DNA of 22,635 nucleotides from Victivallaceae bacterium. GTDB lineage: Bacteria > Verrucomicrobiota > Lentisphaeria > Victivallales > Victivallaceae. Positions 15,412-21,885 of the stretch are shown here, in pieces. Within the stretch, counting starts at the first letter, position 1. Every line of letters starts with the position of its first letter. Location of the stretch: assembly GCA_028698975.1 (NCBI GenBank), contig JAQVVK010000008.1, positions 1-22,635 of the forward strand, in the 5' to 3' direction. A program made the position numbers and the translations under genes. The notes under the pieces were generated by a model that did not search any database, was not told the DNA's origin, and saw only the letters and a list, made by a program, of their open reading frames with translations.

Positions 15412-16122
15412 TTATTTTTCCTCTCTGCCGCCAAAGCGACGCTTTCTGCCGCCGAACGATTCGACCGCTTTTATAAAATCTTCTTCTCCGAAATCAGGCC
15501 ATAATTTTTCCGTCACATATAGTTCGCTGTACGATAGTTCCCACAAAAGAAAGTTGCTGAGGCGCAGTTCTCCACTGGTACGGATCATCAGATCGGGATC
15601 GGGCAGATCCGGGGCGTAAAGGTAACGGCCGAAGTCGGCTTCCGTTATTTCGTTATTTTTCCGTGATTTGTCCGTTAAAATTTTATTGACGGCATCGACA
15701 ATTTCGGCTCTTCCGCCATAATTCAAAGCCAGATTCAACACGCCGTTTTTGTTGTTTTTAGTTGCATCTATAACTCTGTAAAGCTTTTTACGGACAAATG
15801 ACGGAAGTTCGTCGGTGCGGCCGACTGTCCGCAGCGAAATACCTTCTTTCTGAAGATCTGGCAATTTATTATCCAGAAATTCGCCAAGAAGCGACATGAT
15901 GGCATTTATCTCCATCGGGCTGCGCTTCCAGTTTTCGGTGCTGAACGCATAAAGCGTCAGATACTTTACCCCGCACTTTTTTGCCGCTTTCATCACATCG
16001 GAAACCCGCTCCGCACCGCGGCGATGACCGTCTGCCCGCGGCAAACCTTGCGCCTCCGCCCAGCGGCCGTTGCCATCCATGATGATGGCGACGTGACGGC
16101 AGATTTTTTCTTTGTCAGCCAT
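15412..16122 (-). CDS. uppS: Isoprenyl transferase (undecaprenyl diphosphate synthase)
   Basis: This 236-aa cytoplasmic cis-prenyltransferase makes the C55 lipid carrier for peptidoglycan and O-antigen. VAIIMDGNGRWA contains the catalytic Asp16 and the diphosphate-binding loop; GHRRGAERV, ALNYGGRAEI and the C-terminal RTSGELRLSNFLLWE are all family-typical. The ATG at 16122 is chosen because the protein then starts MADKEKICRHVAIIMDG as in relatives; it overlaps the SIS gene by 8 bp. It is second in an envelope-precursor operon followed by cdsA. Confidence 0.96.
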   Translation of the reverse strand: MADKEKICRHVAIIMDGNGRWAEAQGLPRADGHRRGAERVSDVMKAAKKCGVKYLTLYAFSTENWKRSPMEINAIMSLLGEFLDNKLPDLQKEGISLRTVGRTDELPSFVRKKLYRVIDATKNNKNGVLNLALNYGGRAEIVDAVNKILTDKSRKNNEITEADFGRYLYAPDLPDPDLMIRTSGELRLSNFLLWELSYSELYVTEKLWPDFGEEDFIKAVESFGGRKRRFGGREEK

Positions 16123-16765
16123 TGATACCGCCAAACATATTTTCTTCGACCGATTGACACACGGCATGATAAATGGGCAAATGCAATTCCTGAATACGGT
16201 ATGTTTCCGTTTCCGGAGCCTTTATCGAGAAATCGCAGAACTTTTCGCAAATCCCATGTTTTCCTCCGGTCAAAAGACAACTGTTTACGCCGATGGCTTT
16301 TGCCGCCATAAACGCGTAACGCACATTTTTTGAGCCGCCGCCGGTGGAAATGCCAAGCAACAGATCGCCCGGTCTGGCCTGAGCATAGATTTGCTGGGCA
16401 TAGACCAGATCGGCGTCAACATCGTTGGCGAACGCGCTGGAAAAACCCGGATGCGATAAAAGCGACACCGCCCTGAGTCCGCGCTGGAGCGACCCGGTCA
16501 GTTTTAATGCTTCCTCATTGCCGTACAGATCAATAAAGCGTTTCCTGTCAGCTTCCGGAATCGGCCTTAAACTCATGAACCCTTTCAAAAGCTCTCCGCA
16601 GATGTGATCGCAATCGGCGGCCGATCCGCCGTTGCCGCAGCAGAAAAAGGTTCCGCCGCGTTGAAAAAGGGCGGTCATTTCGTCTATAAGACGCTCTATA
16701 TCCGGAACACACACCGACAATACCGGAAATCGTTCCAAAATTTGGTTTATTCTTTTATATCGCAT
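16115..16765 (-). CDS. gmhA: SIS-domain isomerase, phosphoheptose isomerase-like
   Basis: About 216 aa. FFCCGNGGSAADCDHICGEL and GDLLLGISTGGGSKNV are the two phosphate-binding SIS motifs, and LPIYHAVCQSVEE near the C-terminus contains the His of GmhA. GmhA converts sedoheptulose 7-phosphate to heptose 7-phosphate for LPS core. The second motif has Gly-Gly where Ser-Gly-Asn is usual, and the protein is longer than E. coli GmhA, so a DiaA-like or other sugar-phosphate role remains possible. ATG 16765 is given; a TTG at 16771 has better spacing to AAGGG. Minus-strand TATAAT at 16791-16786 is the likely -10. First gene of the six-gene operon. Confidence 0.83.
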   Translation of the reverse strand: MRYKRINQILERFPVLSVCVPDIERLIDEMTALFQRGGTFFCCGNGGSAADCDHICGELLKGFMSLRPIPEADRKRFIDLYGNEEALKLTGSLQRGLRAVSLLSHPGFSSAFANDVDADLVYAQQIYAQARPGDLLLGISTGGGSKNVRYAFMAAKAIGVNSCLLTGGKHGICEKFCDFSIKAPETETYRIQELHLPIYHAVCQSVEENMFGGING

Positions 16766-16909
16766 TTGCAAAAAGGCCCTTTAAGATTATATTTTACTTG
16801 TTGTAATAAGATAGCCGTTTTGTGCGTATTTTCAAACAGCTCGAAAAAAATATCGAAACTTTTGAAATAAAAACCACTCGGCTGGCTGATTATAAAACTG
16901 CAAATAAAC

Positions 16910-16918
16910 TGTGAATAA
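16910..16918 (-). promoter_or_regulatory. DnaA box (reverse orientation)
   Basis: TGTGAATAA reads TTATTCACA on the minus strand, a perfect match to the TTATNCACA consensus. Confidence 0.65.
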
Positions 16919-17032
16919 CTTGTAAAAAAGCTGTTTTAAAAAAATCATTGCACATGTCCCGATACGATATGAACAATATTTTAAACAGAAAACAGCAAGT
17001 ATATCGTTTTTGATATCAACTGATTGAAAAGG

Positions 17033-17041
17033 TTATTCACA
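17033..17041 (+). promoter_or_regulatory. DnaA box (forward orientation)
   Basis: TTATTCACA is a perfect consensus match, 114 bp from the inverted box at 16910-16918 and 22 bp from the following AT-rich tract. Confidence 0.65.
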
Positions 17042-17103
17042 AAAAACTCTTTCTCTGTCACTGCTTATATTTATATATTATGATAAGAAGAAGAAGAAAG
17101 AGA

Positions 17104-17133
17104 TTGCATAAGAAATTTTGCAGCGTGTATATT
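17104..17133 (+). promoter_or_regulatory. Probable dnaN promoter
   Basis: TTGCAT (17104-17109) and TATATT (17128-17133) are separated by 18 bp, with TG directly before the -10. The predicted leader is about 75 nt. It begins right after the AAG-triplet run, so initiation at the candidate origin and dnaN transcription may influence each other. Confidence 0.5.
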
Positions 17134-17213
17134 TCCTTTTCCGTTCTTGTTCCATAAAGGAGCGGAAATGCGGTAAAGAAAAAGCAATATAAACATATAA
17201 AGGGAGAAACGAA

Positions 17214-18308
17214 ATGAAAATCACCGTAAGTCGCGATAAACTTCAGAAGGCGTTGCAGAAGGTAGGAGCCATCATTTCGTCACACTCGATGCTGCCGATC
17301 ATCGGCAACGTGTTGATGAAAGCCGACGAAAATACCGTCACTTTGACCACGACCGATCTTGAAGTAAGGATTTCCGTTGTTATTGACGCCAAGGTCGAGG
17401 AAGTCGGCGCGACCACCGCTCCGGCCAAAAAGCTGGCTTCTCTGGTTTCCTGCCTGATGGGGGAAGAAGTTTATTTTGATTCGGACGAAAAGGAGCATAT
17501 CAGGATCAAATGCGGCACCGGTAATTTTAAGTTGCTCGGTCTTCCGGCGGCCGATTTCCCGGAATTGGAAGATTTTGAAGTCCGTCGTGAAATAGAGATC
17601 AAGGCAAAAGATTTCAAACGCATGATAGGCTCCATATCCTATGCCGTCAGTGCCGACGATTCGCGCAAGGTGCTTACCGGCGTCTTAATGAGTGTCAATG
17701 ACTCGCAGCTTACATTGGTCGCCACCGACGGTAAACGCATGGCGATGATGGAAAAGGCTCCGGACGCGGTTTCCGGCGGCAACGGTGATGTGATTGTACC
17801 GGCCAGGGCGGCCGGCGAACTTCGCCGCATGCTTGATGGAGATGTCACGGTAAAAGTTTCGGTAGGCGAAAAACTTTGTTCGTTCAAGTGTGCTGAGTTT
17901 ATCTTGATAACCAAACTGATTGAGGGAAATTATCCTAATTTCAAACAGGTCATACCGGCTTCTTTCGCCCGTGAGATAGAGCTTCCGAGCGCGGTTTTGT
18001 TATCCAAGATCGAAACGGTGTCGCTGGTGCTTTCAAATACCAGCGCGTTTATCGTAATGCACTTCAGCGAAGGAAAACTTGAGGTTCGTGCTTCGAGTTC
18101 CGAAGTTGGTGAAGGCTCGGATGTCATCGACATAAATTACAGCGGCGAAGAATTTGAAGCCTCTTTCAACCCGGTATTTATTTCCGAGCCTTTGCGTAAC
18201 TGCGATTGTGACTCGGTAAAGCTCAAGTTGAACGACCCGCTAAATCCGATGGAGATGGAAGGCGGCGACGGTTTCATTTACATCATCATGCCGATCCGCA
18301 AAAAGTAG
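17214..18308 (+). CDS. dnaN: DNA polymerase III beta subunit (sliding clamp)
   Basis: This 364-aa protein forms the ring-shaped dimer that tethers replicative polymerase to DNA. The three-domain layout is visible: MKITVSRDKLQKALQKVG opens domain 1, REIEIKAKDFKRMIG opens domain 2, and the third ends in the canonical PMEMEGGDGFIYIIMPIRK-like terminus, which forms part of the partner-binding pocket. The length is standard. AAAGGGAGAAACGAA precedes the ATG. It is followed at 33 bp by recF, the usual dnaN-recF pair, and preceded by the candidate origin. Confidence 0.97.
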   Translation: MKITVSRDKLQKALQKVGAIISSHSMLPIIGNVLMKADENTVTLTTTDLEVRISVVIDAKVEEVGATTAPAKKLASLVSCLMGEEVYFDSDEKEHIRIKCGTGNFKLLGLPAADFPELEDFEVRREIEIKAKDFKRMIGSISYAVSADDSRKVLTGVLMSVNDSQLTLVATDGKRMAMMEKAPDAVSGGNGDVIVPARAAGELRRMLDGDVTVKVSVGEKLCSFKCAEFILITKLIEGNYPNFKQVIPASFAREIELPSAVLLSKIETVSLVLSNTSAFIVMHFSEGKLEVRASSSEVGEGSDVIDINYSGEEFEASFNPVFISEPLRNCDCDSVKLKLNDPLNPMEMEGGDGFIYIIMPIRKK

Positions 18309-18341
18309 CACCGGCATGAGATTTACGGCTGGCGGCCGACT

Positions 18342-19388
18342 GTGTCTTGCTTGAAAGAACTTGAATTGGTGAATTTCCGCAATTATGAAAAGCGGAAATT
18401 CACTTTTGAGTCTGATCGTGTCGTAATGATCGGGCCGAACGGCAGCGGCAAGACAAATTTATTGGAGAGTATATTTTTCCTCTCTATTTTACGTTCTTTC
18501 CGCACCGTAAATTATCGTGATCTGGTGCGCTCCGACTCTAAGGCCTTTGAAATACACGGATTGCTTCATGGAGAATCGGTAAAAGAAAAACTGCATGTTT
18601 TTCAATCGTTTTCCGGCATGCGCCGTTTTTTCATCGGTCAAAATCAGCTTTCGCGTTCCAGCGACTTTGTAAACGAATTCCGGGCGGTGGTGTTTGTACC
18701 GGAGGATCGTTTCATATGTTCCGGCAATTCGTCATATCGCCGTCGTTTTTTCGACATGCTTATTTCGCGGCTTGACCGTGAATATTTCAGTGATCTTGCG
18801 GCGTATTATCGCGCTTTGATGCAACGAAACAAGGCATTGAAAATAACGGATAAACAAGACGTTATTTCGTCATTTAACCTGGAATTAGCGGAAAAAGCAA
18901 TAAAAATAGCGGAAAAAAGACGGAAATATGCAAAAATAGTTGAACAGCTTGTCAACCTTAAAATGAAGAGTTTCGCCGACTTCTCGTTTGATATAAAGTT
19001 TGAATGCGACTATCCGGAAGATATTGGCGGCTATTTGGCGGAATTAGACAAACTTCGCGTAAGGGAATCGATCAAGCACTGCACACTGATCGGCCCGCAG
19101 CTTGACGATTTTGATTTTGATATCAACGGTAAAGCGGTAAGAAATTTTGCGTCTAACGGACAAATCAGACTTTTATCGCTGATGCTTCGCCTTGCGGAAT
19201 TGGATCTGGTCGGAGCCGGATGTAAGCCGATCGTTTTAGTTGACGATGTCACCGGCGAGCTTGATTGTTTCAATCGCGAGCGATTTCTGGAGTCCATTGA
19301 GTCAGCGGATCAGAAATTTTTTACCTTTACAGAACGCCCGGATTTCATGAAACCGGGGTTTCAGGAGATCCGGGCTGGAAACAACTGA
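18342..19388 (+). CDS. recF: DNA replication/repair protein RecF
   Basis: A 348-aa SMC-like ATPase that helps load RecA at single-strand gaps. Walker A is GPNGSGKT (31-38), the ABC signature region is SNGQIRLLSLMLRLAE (about 269-284), and Walker B is VLVDDVTGELD with Asp301/Asp302. LELVNFRNY is the usual N-terminal strand. No ATG is available near the start: GTG 18342 gives a normal N-terminus, with only a weak GGCGG upstream, so translation probably depends on coupling to dnaN. A TTG at 18351 would remove three residues. Base composition is more AT-rich than dnaN. Confidence 0.95.
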   Translation: MSCLKELELVNFRNYEKRKFTFESDRVVMIGPNGSGKTNLLESIFFLSILRSFRTVNYRDLVRSDSKAFEIHGLLHGESVKEKLHVFQSFSGMRRFFIGQNQLSRSSDFVNEFRAVVFVPEDRFICSGNSSYRRRFFDMLISRLDREYFSDLAAYYRALMQRNKALKITDKQDVISSFNLELAEKAIKIAEKRRKYAKIVEQLVNLKMKSFADFSFDIKFECDYPEDIGGYLAELDKLRVRESIKHCTLIGPQLDDFDFDINGKAVRNFASNGQIRLLSLMLRLAELDLVGAGCKPIVLVDDVTGELDCFNRERFLESIESADQKFFTFTERPDFMKPGFQEIRAGNN

Positions 19389-19417
19389 TATTTCAGTCTG
19401 TAATAAGGTGGCTAAAG

Positions 19418-19735
19418 TCAGTCGCCATTGTCTTTTGCATCATCGTCTTCGGGAACGTCTTCTTCCTCAAATTCCTCGTCCGCAAAGACCTCTTCGTCGA
19501 AGATATCCTCTTCGTCGTACTGATCGCGCTCAAAAATATCGCCGTCCTCATCGTCGCTGAGCTCCTCGTCTTCATCATAAACGTCTTTTTCCTCGGCGTC
19601 ATCGTATTCCAGAAGCTCATCTCCGAGGAAAGAAGTGGTAGCACTTATCACGGAGCCGCATTCCGGGCAGCAGCCGTCTTCAGCTTCAATGGCGCTTTCA
19701 CTGACTTCAATATTGCAATACGGACAGACTGTCAT
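19418..19735 (-). CDS. Highly acidic zinc-ribbon protein
   Basis: A 105-aa protein. The first 27 residues hold two Cys pairs (CPYC at 4-7, CPEC at 23-26) that would bind one zinc. From residue 39 to the end, 40 of 67 residues are Asp or Glu, so the tail is almost certainly disordered and strongly negative. I know no function; similar short zinc-ribbon plus acidic-tail proteins occur in diverse bacteria, and such tails can mimic nucleic acid or bind basic proteins. AGGGAG before the ATG and a strong promoter at 19775-19802 show that it has its own transcription. It converges on recF with 29 bp between stops. Confidence 0.85.
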   Translation of the reverse strand: MTVCPYCNIEVSESAIEAEDGCCPECGSVISATTSFLGDELLEYDDAEEKDVYDEDEELSDDEDGDIFERDQYDEEDIFDEEVFADEEFEEEDVPEDDDAKDNGD

Positions 19736-19774
19736 TTTTTATTCTCCCTGCTACCGTTTTTTCATTCAACCGGT

Positions 19775-19802
19775 ACTATATTTACAGTTTGTGTTTTGTC
19801 AA
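19775..19802 (-). promoter_or_regulatory. Strong sigma70-type promoter for the acidic zinc-ribbon gene
   Basis: On the minus strand a perfect TTGACA (19802-19797) and TATAGT (19780-19775) are separated by 16 bp. The leader would be about 35 nt. Confidence 0.7.
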
Positions 19803-19914
19803 ATCTTTTTTAATAAAAAAACGCAAAATTTTATCAAAACCGGCGTAATGTTGTCATTTTATTCAATGAAAGGCACATCGATCACGCAAAGCCTTATTTA
19901 TATATATGGTATAC

Positions 19915-20337
19915 TATATAGTCGATTATGCAAAAGCCAGATGCGAGAAGGAAGAACCTTTTGAGGAAAGGTTCTTTCCTTCTCGCGCTCTTCCTTTTCC
20001 AAACCTTTTTGTATAGCATTTACCCAATTGGCAAGCCAATTGAATAAATGCGAACTTAAAAATTTGACAAAAATAGGGCGAACGCCAGTTATAGGAACAA
20101 AAACACGACTGAAGCCCCTCTTCAAAACTTTGCCAGTCGATGGCATCTGCCAGCTTAACCATGGCATGGCGTGTTGGTACGATATCAAGCAATAATGGCT
20201 TGAATAAATGGTTTTGTACCGCGCCGGAACTATTACTTTTCGTCATCATATTGCAAGTTTTCTTTTGCTATTAACAGCTTTTCTTGCAATATAATACCAT
20301 AAAACAGCAAGGTTTTCGATTTATAATCGACTATATA
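19915..20337 (-). mobile_element. IS5-like, internally deleted insertion element
   Basis: A 423-bp element bounded by perfect 15-bp inverted repeats (TATATAGTCGATTAT at 19915-19929 and its complement at 20323-20337). Its only long frame encodes a transposase N-terminus, with the middle of a normal IS missing. A 19-bp hairpin with one bulge lies inside the left end (19943-19986). The repeats border TA-rich DNA, so a TA target duplication is possible but cannot be distinguished here. Non-autonomous remnant or MITE-like derivative. Confidence 0.55.
19926..20249 (-). pseudogene. Transposase remnant (IS5 family N-terminus)
   Basis: 107 codons, compared with 400 or more in complete relatives. The N-terminal half, including LLLDIVPTRHAMVKLADAID and WQSFEEGL, has the look of IS5-family DDE transposases. 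After FCSYNWRSP the expected conserved domain is absent and no DDE residues remain. The final 40 residues are unrelated or come from the element's far end after deletion. Non-functional as a transposase. Confidence 0.65.
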
Positions 20338-20539
20338 AATAGCCGGCTATGTATAATCGGCTAAATAAAAGCGTTTCCGATCTGAGAGTAAATGATTATG
20401 GAAAACCCGAAACAGATACGCTCAAAATTTACTTAAAAAACAGTATTACGATGGAATAACCAAACCTGCTTTACGCCTAACATATTGAACATAAGGCAGT
20501 CAAAAAACAAAAAAAATAGAAAATTATTTATTTTTTTAT

Positions 20540-20568
20540 TTGAAAAAAACATAATAGTGTGATATTTT
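20540..20568 (+). promoter_or_regulatory. Promoter of the secreted surface protein gene
   Basis: TTGAAA (20540-20545) and TATTTT (20563-20568) are separated by exactly 17 bp in a strongly AT-rich context. The predicted leader is about 57 nt. Confidence 0.55.
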
Positions 20569-20631
20569 AATGCCAGAAACATAGAATCGTTGTAGTTTTG
20601 TGCACCTAAAATTGTTTACTTGGAGATTAGA

Positions 20632-21357
20632 ATGAAAAAGATGATGCTGATGGTTTGCGCTGTGATGTGCAGTGCGGCAGCGTTCGCCACCTTCCAGTGG
20701 GAAGTAGTTCAACTTCCGGCCCCCACCGAGTCCAATGCGAATACCATTTATGGCAGTCCGTACAAGATCGTCATCACCTCCGGTACCGGCAATCTTTATA
20801 TCGCCGACAAGATTTCAACTCTGGCATCCCAGAACGCCAATACCGAAATGCTGAGTCTTACCACCAGCAACCGCGGCGCGGCCGATACGGTTACCGGCAA
20901 CTTTGTCGAGTATTACAACAACAGCCTGACCACCGTGGTCGCCACTGACACCAACACCATGGCGGTCGCCGGTCAGGACAACTCCGGCACCGTGGTCAAG
21001 ACCGCGGTCAACAGCAATGGCGATGTCATTGAAAAGACCGGTTATTATCTCGGCCAGTTCTCCGAAGGCGACGAAGTGACGGTGTGGGTTTCCCCGATCG
21101 CCACCGACGAGCGCGGAGCCGCCATGTTTGACAAGAGCTATGCGGTCAATACCGACGGCGTTGACAGCCGCACGGCCAACATTGGCCAGGATGCCATGGG
21201 CGATGTTTATCATCAGATCAACTTCTCCGATACCGGAGCTGTGGCTTTCACCATCGTCGGCAATGAAGTTGCCGGCCAGCCGCTGCCCGGCGTGCTGACC
21301 GCTCTCCTGATCGGCGGCGGAGTCGGTGCTTACATGAAGCGTCGTCGTCGCGCCTGA
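20632..21357 (+). CDS. Secreted protein with PEP-CTERM-like C-terminal sorting signal
   Basis: A 241-aa precursor. MKKMMLMVCAVMCSAAAFA is a signal peptide (cleavage about 19/20). The mature domain (about 20-212) is Thr/Asn/Asp/Gly-rich with many short beta segments and no Cys, and matches no family I can name. The C-terminal 27 residues follow the PEP-CTERM layout: PLPG, a Gly/Leu-rich hydrophobic helix and the basic tail KRRRRA. Proteins of this type are known to be processed by an exosortase/archaeosortase-like enzyme and exported to the surface; here PLPG replaces PEP. ATG 20632 follows GGAGATTAG; a TTG at 20620 is in frame but lies before the ribosome-binding site. It has its own promoter and terminator, so it is a single-gene unit. 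Its GC-rich coding sequence contrasts with the AT-rich upstream DNA. Confidence 0.75.
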   Translation: MKKMMLMVCAVMCSAAAFATFQWEVVQLPAPTESNANTIYGSPYKIVITSGTGNLYIADKISTLASQNANTEMLSLTTSNRGAADTVTGNFVEYYNNSLTTVVATDTNTMAVAGQDNSGTVVKTAVNSNGDVIEKTGYYLGQFSEGDEVTVWVSPIATDERGAAMFDKSYAVNTDGVDSRTANIGQDAMGDVYHQINFSDTGAVAFTIVGNEVAGQPLPGVLTALLIGGGVGAYMKRRRRA

Positions 21358-21376
21358 TAAAAAGACTGAAATATGG

Positions 21377-21406
21377 GGCGTCCCTTAACCGGGACGCCTT
21401 TTTTTT
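21377..21406 (+). terminator. Rho-independent terminator of the surface protein gene
   Basis: Perfect 8-bp GC-rich stem GGCGTCCC/GGGACGCC with a 6-nt loop, followed by eight T residues, 19 bp after the stop codon. Confidence 0.92.
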
Positions 21407-21427
21407 GCATTTTTGTCTTAAAACAGG

Positions 21428-21455
21428 TTGAAATAAGTTTATTGGCGGTTATAGT
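21428..21455 (+). promoter_or_regulatory. Promoter of the RAM-domain gene
   Basis: TTGAAA (21428-21433) and TATAGT (21450-21455) are separated by 16 bp. The leader contains a small CGGTG-AAA-CACCG hairpin before the AAAGGAGAGG ribosome-binding site. Confidence 0.6.
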
Positions 21456-21511
21456 TTAAGCAGACGGCGGTGAAACACCGTCGCATTTTCAACCAAAGGA
21501 GAGGTGCATAA

Positions 21512-21784
21512 ATGGTAACAGGAATTGTGCTGATCAATGTTGAACGTTCGATGATCCAGACCGCCATTGATGAACTCATGAAGCTGAATGGCGTCTCTGA
21601 AGTCTATTCTGTGGCCGGTGAATATGACCTGGTCGTCATGATCCGCGTCAAGGACAATGCCGCGCTTGCCGAAATCATTGCCAACAAGATGACCCACGAT
21701 ATTGAAGGAATCGTGCATACCAAGACTCTGGTCACCCTTAACGCATATTCGAAGTTCGATCTGGAAAAGATCTTTATCAAATAA
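21512..21784 (+). CDS. Stand-alone Lrp/AsnC ligand-binding (RAM) domain protein
   Basis: A 90-aa protein covering only the RAM domain: MVTGIVLINVERSMIQ, GVSEVYSVAGEYDLVVMIRV with the usual GEYDL loop, and a closing VTLNAY strand. There is no DNA-binding part. Such proteins assemble like the Lrp effector domain and are thought to sense amino acids or modulate full-length Lrp proteins. AAAGGAGAGG nine bases upstream is a strong ribosome-binding site. It has its own promoter and a downstream terminator. A full-length Lrp is encoded at 14106-14582, a possible partner. Confidence 0.9.
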   Translation: MVTGIVLINVERSMIQTAIDELMKLNGVSEVYSVAGEYDLVVMIRVKDNAALAEIIANKMTHDIEGIVHTKTLVTLNAYSKFDLEKIFIK

Positions 21785-21821
21785 ATATGAAACTGTCGTA
21801 AGCAGTCGATCATAAAAAAAA

Positions 21822-21845
21822 CGGCCGGGGCAAAAGCTCCGGCCG
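21822..21845 (-). terminator. Terminator for the GGGtGRT gene (minus strand)
   Basis: A 10-bp stem with one wobble pair, CGGCCGGGGC/GCTCCGGCCG, has an AAAA loop. On the minus strand it is followed by eight T residues (the A-run at 21813-21820), so it mainly stops leftward transcription. Confidence 0.75.
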
Positions 21846-21854
21846 AATTATTTT

Positions 21855-21879
21855 AACGCGGGTCACCCCGCGTTTTTTT
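21855..21879 (+). terminator. Terminator for the RAM-domain gene (plus strand)
   Basis: Perfect 8-bp stem AACGCGGG/CCCGCGTT, 4-nt loop, followed by a T-run ending at 21879. It lies between the two convergent genes and overlaps none. Confidence 0.75.
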
Positions 21880-21885
21880 GTCGAG

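Larger units (their letters stand above)
16772..17213. other. oriC: Candidate replication origin (oriC) between gmhA-like gene and dnaN
   Basis: An AT-rich, gene-free 442-bp region where transcription diverges: all genes to the left back to 9023 run minus, and dnaN-recF run plus. Two perfect DnaA boxes of the TTATNCACA type are present, TGTGAATAA at 16910-16918 (reverse) and TTATTCACA at 17033-17041 (forward). Just right of the second is an AT tract (17064-17086), then four AAG triplets and AAA (17085-17099), which match the published DnaA-trio pattern. dnaN and recF usually sit near oriC. No dnaA is in the window, which weakens the case, and only two perfect boxes were found. Confidence 0.6.
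19803..20539. other. AT-rich intergenic region with transposon remnant
   Basis: About 740 bp between the promoter of the acidic protein gene and that of the surface protein gene. The left 110 bp are AT-rich without recognisable signals. 19915-20337 is an IS-derived element listed separately. To its right are the 10-bp palindrome TAGCCGGCTA (20340-20349), a third copy of the element's end motif ATAATCGGCTA (20353-20363), and about 180 bp of AT-rich sequence in which I see no gene or RNA. Confidence 0.6.

Noticed and set aside
16772..17213. Riboswitch or small RNA in the dnaN leader
   Set aside because: I found no stable paired structure or known riboswitch motif; the region is better explained by DnaA boxes and a promoter.
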